Origin: Muribaculaceae bacterium
Lineage (GTDB): Bacteria > Bacteroidota > Bacteroidia > Bacteroidales > Muribaculaceae
NCBI GenBank assembly: GCA_023665425.1
Contig: JAMPDX010000002.1
Coordinates: 62,001 to 126,000 of the forward strand
Direction: 5' to 3'
Length of the DNA stretch: 64,000 nt
Part shown: positions 1 through 9,134 of the stretch, one piece after another
Layout of the letters: every line of letters begins with the position of its first letter
Position numbering within the stretch: position 1 is the stretch's first letter
Notes under the pieces: generated by a model
What the model was told of the DNA's origin: nothing
The model's input: the letters and a program-made list of their open reading frames with translations, nothing else
Database searches by the model: none
Position numbers and translations under genes: made by a program

Positions 1-242
1 AAGTGTATTTCAACTCTACCGGCAACCCGGGCATGGCCACCGCCGGCAGTGGCGACGTCCTTACGGGTGTATTGGCGGCCCTCGTAGCACAAGACTACAA
101 ACCGGAGACTGCAGCCGTAATTGCCGCTTACACTCATGGTCTAGCCGGCGACTTGGCAGCCGATAAGCTCGGGGAATATGGTATGACCGCCTCCGACATT
201 ATCTCGCACCTTCCGAAGGCTTTCAAGCTCCTCCTACACTGA
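1..242 (+). CDS. nnrD: ADP-dependent NAD(P)H-hydrate dehydratase, C-terminal part
   Basis: These are the last 80 or so codons of a YjeF C-terminal (NnrD) family enzyme, which dehydrates damaged NAD(P)H hydrates in the cytosol using ADP. The visible motif GNPGMATAGSGDVLTG is the glycine-rich loop of the family; the Asp of GSGD is the expected catalytic residue. The gene enters from outside the window, so its start and any fused N-terminal epimerase domain cannot be seen. It ends in TGA and the next gene has its own promoter, so the two are probably separate transcription units. Confidence 0.9.
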   Translation, partial: VYFNSTGNPGMATAGSGDVLTGVLAALVAQDYKPETAAVIAAYTHGLAGDLAADKLGEYGMTASDIISHLPKAFKLLLH

Positions 243-279
243 CACCCCTTGCATTTGACGCCTTGAGTCTGAAACAGGA

Positions 280-311
280 TTTGTATATGTTAGGATATTT
301 TCGTACTTTTG
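280..311 (+). promoter_or_regulatory. Bacteroidetes-type promoter for the DUF4369 lipoprotein gene
   Basis: TTTG at 280-283 is followed after 20 bases by TACTTTTG at 304-311, a full match to the TTTG-N20-TAnnTTTG pattern of Bacteroidetes vegetative promoters. The downstream ATG is at 334, leaving a short leader. Confidence 0.75.
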
Positions 312-333
312 TGTCTTAATAAGAACTCTATTT

Positions 334-1416
334 ATGAAACTACGCAACAGCATATGGCTCGCAACCTTTGTACTGCTAACTATCTGTATCATAGCCTGCA
401 ACAAGGAGCGCATCTTTGAGGTGAACGGCAAGCTTACCGGCAATCCCCCGGAGAGGGTGGCCCTCGAACGCCTTGGCGACAATGGCGAATGGATAGCCAT
501 TGATTCCGTGGCTCCCGACAAAGATGGCTCTTTCAAGTTTAAATCCGATGCTCCTGATTTCCCGGAGTTATATCGTATAGCCGTCAATGGCAAATATGTA
601 TATTTGCCGGTAGACAGTACAGAGGTGTTCACCCTCAATGCAAATGTGGCCGACATCTCTCGCGGCTTCAAACTCACCGGCTCGCCGCAAGCAGACGCCA
701 TGACTGCCTTTGAAGCTGAATTTATCAAGGTGGAGGGTTATAACAACCCCGACTCTACTTACAACTTCAAACGCCGCGTGTATAACCGCTGGCTCAAAGA
801 TGCCAAGGGTAATATCTTCTCATACTATGTGCTTACTCGCCCCATGGGCCAAGGCTACTTCATAGAATACACCGACCCGGTATATCGCGCTGTGGCCACT
901 GCCTTCAACACATTCCGCCCGGATGACCCGCATACCCCGCTTTTGGCCGAGAATGCCCGCATCGGTGTAGGCGAGGACCGTCGCCGCAAGGGTATCACCA
1001 CACAATATGAGGCAAAAGAAATCTCCTTCGTTGACTTCAAGCTCCCGGATGTCAACGGTGACTCCATACCCCTGTCATCGGTAGTGCTCAAGGGTAAGCC
1101 CACAGTGCTCGTATTCGGCGGTATGTCTTTGGAGTCGAGCGCGGCATCCAACTCGGAACTCCGCAAGCTGTATGAAGGCGGGCGCGCCAATATCTACCAC
1201 GTATGTATGGACCAAGACCGCTTTGCATGGAAGCGTGGTGCCTCTCAAGTGCCCTGGACTGTGGTATATGATTCAAACGGCATTTATGGCACCCCGGCTA
1301 TATCATACAACATACCCAACGCCAAGACCCTCCCGATATACTTCATATTCGACTCTACAGGCGAGTTAGTGCAGTCTACCTCCAACCTCAACACCCTCCC
1401 CTCCCTGATCCCCTAA
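334..1416 (+). CDS. DUF4369 / thioredoxin-like lipoprotein without CxxC
   Basis: Probable outer-membrane-anchored lipoprotein of 360 residues. The N-terminus is a lipoprotein signal with the lipobox Cys at residue 22 (IIAC). Residues 27-115 resemble the DUF4369 beta domain found before thioredoxin-like domains in Bacteroidetes. Residues about 230-345 have the AhpC/TlpA layout (FKLPDVNGDSIPLSSV, then KPTVLVFGG), but where a TlpA protein has CxxC this one reads SLESSAAS. It therefore should not act as a dithiol oxidoreductase. A structural or binding role is inferred. A consensus promoter lies directly upstream, and the rhomboid gene starts 33 bases after its stop. Confidence 0.75.
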   Translation: MKLRNSIWLATFVLLTICIIACNKERIFEVNGKLTGNPPERVALERLGDNGEWIAIDSVAPDKDGSFKFKSDAPDFPELYRIAVNGKYVYLPVDSTEVFTLNANVADISRGFKLTGSPQADAMTAFEAEFIKVEGYNNPDSTYNFKRRVYNRWLKDAKGNIFSYYVLTRPMGQGYFIEYTDPVYRAVATAFNTFRPDDPHTPLLAENARIGVGEDRRRKGITTQYEAKEISFVDFKLPDVNGDSIPLSSVVLKGKPTVLVFGGMSLESSAASNSELRKLYEGGRANIYHVCMDQDRFAWKRGASQVPWTVVYDSNGIYGTPAISYNIPNAKTLPIYFIFDSTGELVQSTSNLNTLPSLIP

Positions 1417-1449
1417 GAGTGTGTCTAAACCAAATTACCCCATAAAAAC

Positions 1450-2193
1450 ATGCAAAGACGCATCCCGCCGATAACTCTCAATCTATTGATAATCAACATC
1501 GCCATGTGGCTGATATGCAGTCTCATGCCCTCCTTTGGCGAGACTATATACAACACATTGGGGCTGCACTATTGGAAGTCTGCCTCTTTCAATCCCATTC
1601 AGCCCATCACATATATGTTCCTGCAAGCGCCATTAGGCAGTGGTGCCGGCTTAGGCCATATATTCTTCAATATGTTTGCGCTCTATATGTTCGGTCGCAT
1701 CCTGGAGATGACATGGGGAGCACGACGCTTCTTCATCTTCTATATGGTCTGCGGCATAGGCGCCGCGGTGGTTCAGGAGGTGGTATGGATGATTGAGCTG
1801 CCAAGCGACTACCTTCACGCCCTTGCCGAGCAAAACGGCATCAGCATAGCTCAGATGCAGCAACTCATAGATGCCAACCCCCAAGAGGCCTCTGCCGCCA
1901 TGAAGATGATGGCAAGTCATTACCTCACCATAGGAGCCTCCGGCGCTGTATTCGGCCTGCTGTTGGGCTTCGGCTGCACCTACCCCAATGTGCCGATGTA
2001 TCTCTTCTTTATCCCGGTGCCCATAAAGGCAAAATATCTCGTTATAGGATACGCTGTTCTGGAGCTCTTCTTCGGAGTCTCCGGCACACTCAGCTCGGTG
2101 GCACATTATGCCCACTTGGGTGGTATGTTGTTTGCTCTGCCACTAATATGGTATTGGCACAAGACTGGAAAATTGCATGGCCGGAATTTCTGA
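1450..2193 (+). CDS. rhomboid family intramembrane serine protease
   Basis: Multi-pass membrane protease of 247 residues, expected to cleave transmembrane segments of other membrane proteins. The catalytic dyad is visible: Ser164 in GASG and His222 in AHLGG. The N-terminal helices and the HIFFNMFALYMFGR segment are typical of rhomboids. A loop of about 50 residues (110-160, rich in Gln and Ala) before the catalytic serine is longer than usual. Its last 17 bases overlap a second rhomboid gene, so the two are probably translated together and may act on related substrates. The substrate is not evident. Confidence 0.88.
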   Translation: MQRRIPPITLNLLIINIAMWLICSLMPSFGETIYNTLGLHYWKSASFNPIQPITYMFLQAPLGSGAGLGHIFFNMFALYMFGRILEMTWGARRFFIFYMVCGIGAAVVQEVVWMIELPSDYLHALAEQNGISIAQMQQLIDANPQEASAAMKMMASHYLTIGASGAVFGLLLGFGCTYPNVPMYLFFIPVPIKAKYLVIGYAVLELFFGVSGTLSSVAHYAHLGGMLFALPLIWYWHKTGKLHGRNF

Positions 2194-3037
2194 CATATTA
2201 CGGAGTCACAGCGCACTGTCACGTCTGCTGATTATCAACTGTGTCATCTTCATCTTCATGATGGTGTGCGAGATAGTGAGCAATGTCGGTGGCAGTTCAC
2301 TCTTCATGGCAGCGCAAGTGAACCTCGCACTGCCGGCAAGCTTCATAGCTTTTGCTCAGCACCCATGGACACTGCTCACATATATGTTCACGCATGAGAA
2401 CTTCTTCCACATCCTGTTCAACATGCTGTGGTTGTTGTGGTTCGGATATATGTTTCTTGCCGAAAGGAGCCCGAGAGAATTAGTCCAACTGTATCTGGTG
2501 GGAGGTCTTGGCGGAGGCTTGCTCTATATGGCCCTTTTCAGCCTGTTTCCCGGCTTTTACGGCTCAACTGTATTGATGGGAGCATCCGCCTGTGTAATGG
2601 CTATAATGACCGCCACAGCGGTGCTGATGCCCAACTATACCCTCCACTTGTTCTTCATCGGCGATGTCAAGCTCAAATGGATGGCCGTGGCTATGATACT
2701 GCTGGCATTCCTCGGGCTGGGTGGCGGCAATGCCGGAGGTGGCGTGGCGCATATCGGGGGTGTAATAGCCGGTCTGTGCATGGGCCTTTATATGAAGCGC
2801 AATCCTGCCGGGGCTGCTCACAAGCAGCGTCGCAAGAACCCCTTCAAGCATCTGAATCAAACTGAGATCAATAAGATACGCCAGCGGCAAACGCCCCACA
2901 ACTCTCCGGCAAAAGAGCTGTCTGACGCAGCCCGTCTCGACCAACTCCTCGACAAGATACATATCTCGGGCTTCAAGTCTCTGACTAAGGCTGAACGGGC
3001 CGAACTACAAGACCTCAGTCAAAAGGTAACAAAATAA
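2177..3037 (+). CDS. second rhomboid family protein with cytosolic tail
   Basis: A 286-residue rhomboid whose ATG lies inside the end of the preceding rhomboid gene in another frame. Ser137 (in GASA, where GASG is usual) and His192 (AHIGG) form the likely dyad, and the HENFFHILFNMLWL segment matches the family's HxxxxHxxxN element. After the last helix there is a basic tail of about 80 residues (from about 205) predicted to be cytosolic; its end (KSLTKAERAELQDL) resembles the short C-terminal helix seen in many Bacteroidetes rhomboids. The GxSA variant suggests altered but not necessarily lost activity. Confidence 0.85.
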   Translation: MAGISDILRSHSALSRLLIINCVIFIFMMVCEIVSNVGGSSLFMAAQVNLALPASFIAFAQHPWTLLTYMFTHENFFHILFNMLWLLWFGYMFLAERSPRELVQLYLVGGLGGGLLYMALFSLFPGFYGSTVLMGASACVMAIMTATAVLMPNYTLHLFFIGDVKLKWMAVAMILLAFLGLGGGNAGGGVAHIGGVIAGLCMGLYMKRNPAGAAHKQRRKNPFKHLNQTEINKIRQRQTPHNSPAKELSDAARLDQLLDKIHISGFKSLTKAERAELQDLSQKVTK

Positions 3038-3039
3038 GA

Positions 3040-4173
3040 ATGAAACCGGTCATCAAATATACCCTTGGCACCGTAGCCCGCATATTGAGCGGGTTGCTGC
3101 TGGTGTGTATGACTATTGGTGCATGGGCCGGATGGATAAATCCGCAGGTGTGGACCCTTCCCGCCGTATTATGTCTGATATTCCCCATGCTTTGGTTCAC
3201 TACACTCGTAGTGGCTTTGTTGTGGACATTCCTGACCAAAGAAAAGGTCACCGCCACCGTATGCGGCACTTTCCTGCTGGTGACCCTTCCACAGCTGTTC
3301 AATGTCAGCCCGGTATCCTTCCCCTCAAAGCCCGGGGAGAATGAACGCACATTCAAATATATCACATATAATGTAGCCAATGCCAAGGAGATGGACAGCA
3401 TCAAGTTGGGATACAGTCGCTCCATTTCATATATCATAAACAGTGGGGCCGACATAGTGTGTCTGCAGGAATACCATGACCTGGAGAAGATGCGCGGACA
3501 AGGTTCTCAAATCACGGATGCTCAGGTTGATTCCCTCAAAAAGGCATACCCATATCAGTTATATGAGAAAAATGTGGAGAGCTGGATATTTTCAAAATAT
3601 CCGGCCACTTATGAAGATTGCGGCAGCTGGAAGACCAAGCGCTTCTTCAACTATATGCTGGGCAGCATTGATATTGACGGCTATAAAATCCACATTCTGA
3701 ATGTGCATCTGTCATCATACAATCTCAACAAGAAGGAGAGCCAGATAGCCTCATCCCTCAAGCATGAGCCCGGCGAGGTCTTCGAACAGGGGCAAGACAG
3801 CACATTGTACAATAAATTGCGCAAGGCCTTCTGTGAACGCGCCCGGGTGGCCCATGAAGTGGTGGATATCATTAAGACAGTATCCGGGCCTCTGATAGTG
3901 AGTGGCGACTTCAATGATGTGCCTAACTCATACACATGGCGCACTATAAAGGATGCCGGACTCGTCGATGCATATGTCAAAGCCGGTTTCGGACCAATGA
4001 TTACCTTCAACGCAGACCACTTCCTCTTCCATATAGACCAAGTGCTCTATCGCCCTGACGAGGGGCTTAGAGCATTCAAGATAAAGCGAGGATACTCCCG
4101 CTCATCTGACCATTATCCCCTAATAGTGGACTTCGCCATAAAGAAGGACACACCAACTGACAGTGAACCATAA
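3040..4173 (+). CDS. endonuclease/exonuclease/phosphatase family membrane protein
   Basis: 377 residues. Three hydrophobic segments within residues 1-90 anchor the protein; the rest is an EEP (DNase I-like) domain. Recognisable motifs are the Asn of ITYNVANAK, the catalytic Glu of IVCLQEYHD, SGDFNDVP, and the terminal SSDHYPL with its catalytic Asp-His pair. EEP proteins hydrolyse phosphodiesters or phosphomonoesters in nucleic acids, lipids or inositides; nothing here fixes the substrate. It starts 2 bases after the second rhomboid gene, so rhomboid-rhomboid-EEP is probably one operon, an arrangement common in Bacteroidales. Confidence 0.85.
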   Translation: MKPVIKYTLGTVARILSGLLLVCMTIGAWAGWINPQVWTLPAVLCLIFPMLWFTTLVVALLWTFLTKEKVTATVCGTFLLVTLPQLFNVSPVSFPSKPGENERTFKYITYNVANAKEMDSIKLGYSRSISYIINSGADIVCLQEYHDLEKMRGQGSQITDAQVDSLKKAYPYQLYEKNVESWIFSKYPATYEDCGSWKTKRFFNYMLGSIDIDGYKIHILNVHLSSYNLNKKESQIASSLKHEPGEVFEQGQDSTLYNKLRKAFCERARVAHEVVDIIKTVSGPLIVSGDFNDVPNSYTWRTIKDAGLVDAYVKAGFGPMITFNADHFLFHIDQVLYRPDEGLRAFKIKRGYSRSSDHYPLIVDFAIKKDTPTDSEP

Positions 4174-4197
4174 TATACAACATCATACATATTACCC

Positions 4198-6309
4198 ATG
4201 AAGCACAAGTTTTTAACCGCTGCCGCCATAGCTCTGACCATGGCGTGCGCTTCAACTCCACAAGAGATGCAAGCAAGAGAAAACCCCTTCCTGCAGCCAT
4301 ACACTGCACAGTATGAAATTCCCCCGTTTGAGGAGATTACCACTGCTGACTTCCTGCCCGCCGTGCAAGCCGGCATCGAGGAGCAACGTGCCAACCTCAA
4401 GAAGATTATCGAGAACCCGGAGGCGCCCACCTTCGAGAATACCATCATGCCGCTCGAGAACCTCTCCCCCATTTTGGATCGTGTGGCCGGTGTATTCTAT
4501 CACTATGACTCTGCCATGAAGACTCCCGAGTTTTCAGAGGCTGCAGAGGTGATAATGCCCCTTCTCGAGGAGGCCAACAACGAGGTGTCTCTCTCAGACC
4601 CCCTCTTCCAGCGCATCAAGACACTGAAAGATGGCCTTAAGAAGTCAAAGCTCAACCCGGTGCAGAAGCGCCTGGTGGAGAAATACTATCGCCAATATGC
4701 CGAGCAGGGTGCCGCCCTTTCACCTGAGCAGAAAGCTGAACTCGTACGTGTAAATGCCGAGCTCTCTAAGCTATATATGCAATTTAACAAAAACCTGCTC
4801 AAGGCTACCAACGACTTCTCAATCCTGGTATATGACAAAGCTGACCTTGCCGGCCTGCCTGAGAGCTCTATCAACACTGCAGCCGAGACAGCCAAGGCCC
4901 GCGGCCTCGATGGTATGTATATCTTCACACTCCATGCCCCCAGCCGCTTGCCCGTGCTCCAATATGCCGACAACAGAGGGTTGCGCGAAGCTATGTGGAA
5001 GGGCTACACCTCTCTGGCATCTACCGGTGAGACTTCAAATGTCCCCGTTATCGAGCAAATAGTGAAGCTGCGCAACAAGAAAGCAAAAATCATGGGCTTC
5101 AAGGACTATGCCACTTTCATGACCAGCAAGGTGATGGCCGGCACCCCCGAAGCTGCCGAGGAGCTGCTCATGCAGGTATATGAGCCCGCCAAGGCTAAGG
5201 TGAAGGAGGAAGTGGCCGAAATGCAGGCATACGTTGATGCCAACGGTGGCGACTTTACTATACAGCCCTGGGACTACTACTATTACACCAATAAAGTGAA
5301 GGAGGATAAGTTCAACCTCTCAGAGACCGAACTCCAGCCCTACTTCGAGCTAAGCCATGTGCTCAACGGACTGCAGTATTGCGCCAACAAACTCTACGGC
5401 ATCAACTTCGTGCAGATGCCCGATGCTCCCAAATATATGGATGAGGTCAACGTATACGATATTACCGACAAGGATGGCAAGCATGTATCGGTGTTTATGA
5501 CAGACTATTTCCCCCGCGACACCAAGGTGCAGGGCGCATGGATGGAGCAGCTGCAGAGTGCCGGCGACTATGGCAACGGCGTCACCAAGCGACCCATCGT
5601 CTATAATGTGGGCAACTTCACTCCCCCCACAGCCGAGACCCCTTCACTGCTCACCCTCGATGAGGTAGAGACTACATTCCACGAGTTTGGCCACGCCTTG
5701 CAGGGGATGCTCACACAAGCTCCATACAAGAGCCTCGCCGGCACAAATGTAGACCGCGACTATGTAGAGCTCTGCTCTCAGATCAACGAGCATTGGGCTA
5801 CTGCTCCCGAGGTACTTAAGGTTTACGCCAAGCATTATAAGACCGGCGAAGCTATGCCCGACGAACTGATAAACCGCATGATAGAGTCTCGCAACTTCGG
5901 CCAGGGCTTTACCGCTGCCGAGCTTGCTGCCGCCGCACTCCTTGACCTGGCCATCGCACACCAGGATGGCGAGAACTTCAATGTGGCTGACTTTGAGAAA
6001 GCATACACCGAGCAGATAGGTTTGCCCGCTGAGCTCACTTACCGCTATCGTCCTACCTACTTCAAGCACATATTCGGCGACGAAGGCTATGCTGCCGGCT
6101 ACTACACATACCTGTGGAGCCAGGTGCTCGAGGCTGACGCATGGGAGCTGTTTGAGCAGAAAGGTATCTTTGACAAGAAGACCGCCGACTCCTTCAAGAA
6201 GAATATTCTCGAGAGCGGTGACACCGAGGATGCCATGACCCTCTTCGTCAAATTCCGCGGCCACAAACCGAGCCCCGAAGCCCTCCTCCGCCTCCGCGGC
6301 CTGAAGTAA
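4198..6309 (+). CDS. dcp: M3 family peptidyl-dipeptidase
   Basis: A 703-residue zinc metallopeptidase of family M3, length normal for Dcp, which removes C-terminal dipeptides from short peptides. The zinc site HEFGH is at residues 495-499, with the third ligand expected in the downstream YVELCSQINEHW segment. The N-terminus is a secretion signal with a possible lipobox Cys (ALTMAC), so the enzyme is probably periplasmic or membrane-anchored. It starts 24 bases after the EEP gene and may be the last gene of that operon; a strong hairpin follows its stop. Confidence 0.93.
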   Translation: MKHKFLTAAAIALTMACASTPQEMQARENPFLQPYTAQYEIPPFEEITTADFLPAVQAGIEEQRANLKKIIENPEAPTFENTIMPLENLSPILDRVAGVFYHYDSAMKTPEFSEAAEVIMPLLEEANNEVSLSDPLFQRIKTLKDGLKKSKLNPVQKRLVEKYYRQYAEQGAALSPEQKAELVRVNAELSKLYMQFNKNLLKATNDFSILVYDKADLAGLPESSINTAAETAKARGLDGMYIFTLHAPSRLPVLQYADNRGLREAMWKGYTSLASTGETSNVPVIEQIVKLRNKKAKIMGFKDYATFMTSKVMAGTPEAAEELLMQVYEPAKAKVKEEVAEMQAYVDANGGDFTIQPWDYYYYTNKVKEDKFNLSETELQPYFELSHVLNGLQYCANKLYGINFVQMPDAPKYMDEVNVYDITDKDGKHVSVFMTDYFPRDTKVQGAWMEQLQSAGDYGNGVTKRPIVYNVGNFTPPTAETPSLLTLDEVETTFHEFGHALQGMLTQAPYKSLAGTNVDRDYVELCSQINEHWATAPEVLKVYAKHYKTGEAMPDELINRMIESRNFGQGFTAAELAAAALLDLAIAHQDGENFNVADFEKAYTEQIGLPAELTYRYRPTYFKHIFGDEGYAAGYYTYLWSQVLEADAWELFEQKGIFDKKTADSFKKNILESGDTEDAMTLFVKFRGHKPSPEALLRLRGLK

Positions 6310-6321
6310 TTGCATCCCCAT

Positions 6322-6380
6322 CGACCAAAAATATAAGAGGATAACACCGCGAGCGGTGTTATCCTCTTATATTTTGGTCG
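6322..6380. terminator. bidirectional terminator between dcp and the TPM gene
   Basis: An almost perfect inverted repeat with arms of about 28 bases and a 2-base loop; one arm has a single extra A. The ends read ACCAAAAATATA and TATATTTTGGT, giving T-rich tracts on both strands. It sits between two convergent genes and so can end both transcripts. Confidence 0.9.
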
Positions 6381-6399
6381 GGTCTATCGAAAGCAGAGG

Positions 6400-7662
6400 T
6401 CACCAAGAGCCTGTGGAGCCACCGCCGCCAAAGGAACCGCCTCCGAAAGAGCCACCGGTAGGACCACCGCCATGACCACCTCGGCCACCGATGCCACCAA
6501 TTATGATGGGGGCTGCGGAAGCGGCAGCAATGGGTATGGTGTAGGGTTTTTCAACCCGTTTGCCACAATGTTTACATTCGTATATCATGGTGCCATGCCC
6601 GCGTCGTGAACTGGTTGCCGGGCGGTCTATCCGCTTATATACCAAGCTTAACGCCTTGGTGTCGCAATAGGGGCACATGGTGTATTCGGTGTTGACTGAG
6701 GGGAAGGAGAATATCTCGGTGGCACCACATTTGGGGCATAGCCATACATCATAGTCCACGGAATTAAGTTCCTCCTCTTTGTTCTGCGACTCATTGAGAT
6801 AATTGTTGTCCTCTTGCTCGTTGAGCTTCTTCATGCGTGTGCCGCATACGTCGCATTTGCGAGGCTTGTTGCGGTAATGGCGTGCACTCAGGCGCCTTAT
6901 GAGCACTGCCGGAATGCATAGGCCCAATGTCACAATACATATCACCACATCCATCACCATTGACTCACCCACGTTCAACTCGCGGGCCTTCTCATAGTCA
7001 GACTTGCCACGCAGATGCCACAATTTCTTAAAAATCAGAGAATAGTACCACAGAGTGCCTATAAAAGGTATAAGCATGAAATACCAGAAATTGATGGTAT
7101 TGTTGTCGGAGGAGGAGCCTTGACTCGAACGTATCTCGGCAGCTGCTTCGGGGTTTGTCAACACATCATACACCTTATTGGAGAGGTCGATTACGGCATC
7201 ATCAATGTCGCCGGTCTTCATTGGAGGCACTATCACCTCTTCTATAAGGCGGCGGCAAGCCACGTCAGTGAAGATGCCTTCCAATCCTTGGCCGGGATGC
7301 ACACGCACCTGATGCGAGTTCATATCAAATAGGATAAGCATGCCGTTGTCTTTGTCAGCTTTGCCTATGCCCCACTTTGTAGCTAACCTCTGTGCGAACT
7401 CAAAAATGTCGGCATCGCCAATGCTTGGCAATATCACTACCGCCATCTCTGCCGTAGTGCTGTCATTGAGCATTTTCAGCTTGGCATTGGCCTTGTCACG
7501 TGCATCCGAGCTCATATACGAGGCCGGGTCGCTTATGTACTGTGTGTCATCTTGCAGGTGTACATTGGGCACGTCAGAAGGGGTGTAAATCTTTGTCGCG
7601 CCGGCAGCCAAGGCCGGCAGCCACACCAGTAAGATTAATAAAATTGATAAGTATCTTTTCAT
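6400..7662 (-). CDS. TPM domain protein with zinc ribbons and glycine-rich tail
   Basis: A 420-residue exported membrane protein of the YgcG/TPM family. Order: signal peptide (1-20), TPM domain (about 34-165, with AEMAVVILPSIG and LILFDMNSHQVRVHPGQGLEG), a hydrophobic helix near 193-212, a second near 235-255, four CxxC pairs (CDVC, CPKC, CPYC, CKHC) suggesting two zinc ribbons, and a Gly/Ser-rich C-terminus ending in GSW. TPM domains bind divalent metal and some have weak phosphatase activity; they are linked to membrane complex assembly. No partner gene is adjacent. An 80-bp repeat element lies just upstream of its start. Confidence 0.85.
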   Translation of the reverse strand: MKRYLSILLILLVWLPALAAGATKIYTPSDVPNVHLQDDTQYISDPASYMSSDARDKANAKLKMLNDSTTAEMAVVILPSIGDADIFEFAQRLATKWGIGKADKDNGMLILFDMNSHQVRVHPGQGLEGIFTDVACRRLIEEVIVPPMKTGDIDDAVIDLSNKVYDVLTNPEAAAEIRSSQGSSSDNNTINFWYFMLIPFIGTLWYYSLIFKKLWHLRGKSDYEKARELNVGESMVMDVVICIVTLGLCIPAVLIRRLSARHYRNKPRKCDVCGTRMKKLNEQEDNNYLNESQNKEEELNSVDYDVWLCPKCGATEIFSFPSVNTEYTMCPYCDTKALSLVYKRIDRPATSSRRGHGTMIYECKHCGKRVEKPYTIPIAAASAAPIIIGGIGGRGGHGGGPTGGSFGGGSFGGGGSTGSW

Positions 7663-7679
7663 TTTATTGTAGCTAATTA

Positions 7680-7755
7680 AGTGATGATAAAAAATAAATT
7701 GGTAAATTTTATATGATGATTAAGATCACCAACTTGGTATTTTTTAATCATCACT
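7680..7755 (-). repeat. 76-bp MITE-like element with terminal inverted repeats, copy 1
   Basis: Read on the minus strand this is nearly identical to 30531-30608, with about five differences. The ends are inverted repeats; the intact 18-base end is AGTGATGATTAAAAAATA, and the distal end here lacks one base of it. The interior contains CCAAGTTGGT. It lies between two minus-strand genes, and its edge supplies the stop codon of the dNTPase gene. It has no coding capacity. Confidence 0.85.
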
Positions 7756-9088
7756 AAACCGCGGGGAGACTTGAGCCATTGAGTTTTCTGAACAAATCCA
7801 GGGCATAAACATCAGTCATGGCACTGACATGGTCGAGCACACTTTGTATGCGTCCGTAGAGCGTGGGAGCCTTGGTGTTGTACTGCGAGGGCACCTTGCT
7901 GAGCAACAGGCGGGAGGCATAGTCGTCAGGTCGCATAACAGCCTCTATAAGGCGCTGCAACAGATAGTTGATGATGCGATGTCCGGCCAGCTCCACATCC
8001 ACCACCTCGGGGGCAGCATAGATGTAAGCGTAAGCAGCCTTGGTGCAGTCTGTGTATGCTTTGGAGATATGGCTGTCTGCCAGGTTGGAGATGAGCGAGC
8101 CCTTCAAGTCTCCTTTAAGTATCAACTCCTCATTGTCAATAAATGTTCGGGCACAGCTCTCAGAGAGTATGCCAATGGCCGTGGAGCGCAGGTAGGCCAC
8201 TTGCTCATTGGGGTCAGTCACCCGGCTCATATTTGCGTGGCAGTGCGGCACCTCGGAGGGCTCTATGAATCCCATCAGCAGAGAAATAGTGTCTTCGTGC
8301 GAGAGGATTTTCAGTTTGTGGGCATCCTCTATGTCCATTATCTGATAACAAATATCATCGGCTGCCTCCACGATATACACCAGCGGGTGGCGCATAAATC
8401 GAGTAGCGGCAGCATCCATGGCGGGTATGCCCAACTCAGCGGCTATCTTGCTATAAGTGTCGAGCTCGGAATTAAAGAAGCCAAATTTACCTCCCGGGTT
8501 ATAGGCCTGCATTGAGTCGTATGGATACTTCACTATTGAGGCCAATGCGGAGTAGGTCATGGCAAAGCCCCCGGGGCGCCGTCCGGCAAACTGGTGGGTG
8601 AGCAGGCGCAGCGAGTTGGCATTTCCCTCAAAATGAGTAAAGTCGTTCCACTCTCGGGGGGTGAGCATATCCTTGAGATACATACCCTCGCGTTCGCTGA
8701 AGAAGGTAGAGATAGCTTTCTCACCGGAGTGGCCGAAGGGGGGATTGCCCATGTCGTGGCACAGGCAGGCGGTGGCAGTGATGTCTCCCACATGATGCAG
8801 CAGCGTAGACCACCCCTCATCCCGATATTTATGCTGCAGCTCCTCGGCCACGGCATTAGCCATGCTTCGCCCTACGGAACTAACTTCCAGACTATGTGTC
8901 AAGCGATTATGCACAAAGATATGTCCCGGCAGTGGAAAGACCTGTGTCTTGTTTTGCAACCGTCTGAAGGGTGAAGAGAATATCATACGGTCATAGTCGC
9001 GCTGGAAGTCAGAGCGTGAGCGCGACTTCGGGTCATGATACTCCTCCAGGCCCAGACGCTTGCTGGAGATGAGCTTTTCCCAACTCAT
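7754..9088 (-). CDS. dgt: deoxyguanosinetriphosphate triphosphohydrolase (dNTPase)
   Basis: HD-domain enzyme of 444 residues that cleaves dNTPs to deoxynucleoside and triphosphate, helping set dNTP pools. The family motifs RLTHSLEVSSVGRS and CLCHDMGNPPFGHSGE carry the metal-binding His and HD residues. The start was placed at MSWEKLISSKRLG (9088) because the longer frame runs upstream into the prmC gene and reads as non-coding there; homologues also begin close to this residue. The TAG stop is formed at the border of the short repeat element. Confidence 0.92.
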   Translation of the reverse strand: MSWEKLISSKRLGLEEYHDPKSRSRSDFQRDYDRMIFSSPFRRLQNKTQVFPLPGHIFVHNRLTHSLEVSSVGRSMANAVAEELQHKYRDEGWSTLLHHVGDITATACLCHDMGNPPFGHSGEKAISTFFSEREGMYLKDMLTPREWNDFTHFEGNANSLRLLTHQFAGRRPGGFAMTYSALASIVKYPYDSMQAYNPGGKFGFFNSELDTYSKIAAELGIPAMDAAATRFMRHPLVYIVEAADDICYQIMDIEDAHKLKILSHEDTISLLMGFIEPSEVPHCHANMSRVTDPNEQVAYLRSTAIGILSESCARTFIDNEELILKGDLKGSLISNLADSHISKAYTDCTKAAYAYIYAAPEVVDVELAGHRIINYLLQRLIEAVMRPDDYASRLLLSKVPSQYNTKAPTLYGRIQSVLDHVSAMTDVYALDLFRKLNGSSLPAV

Positions 9089-9134
9089 GATGCGCGGACC
9101 ACTGATATTGATACTATTATTCACTATATTGAGC

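Noticed and set aside
5644..6321. Long minus-strand ORF (225 codons) opposite dcp
   Set aside because: It is the mirror of the dcp coding region, has no recognisable motif, and dcp is unambiguous.
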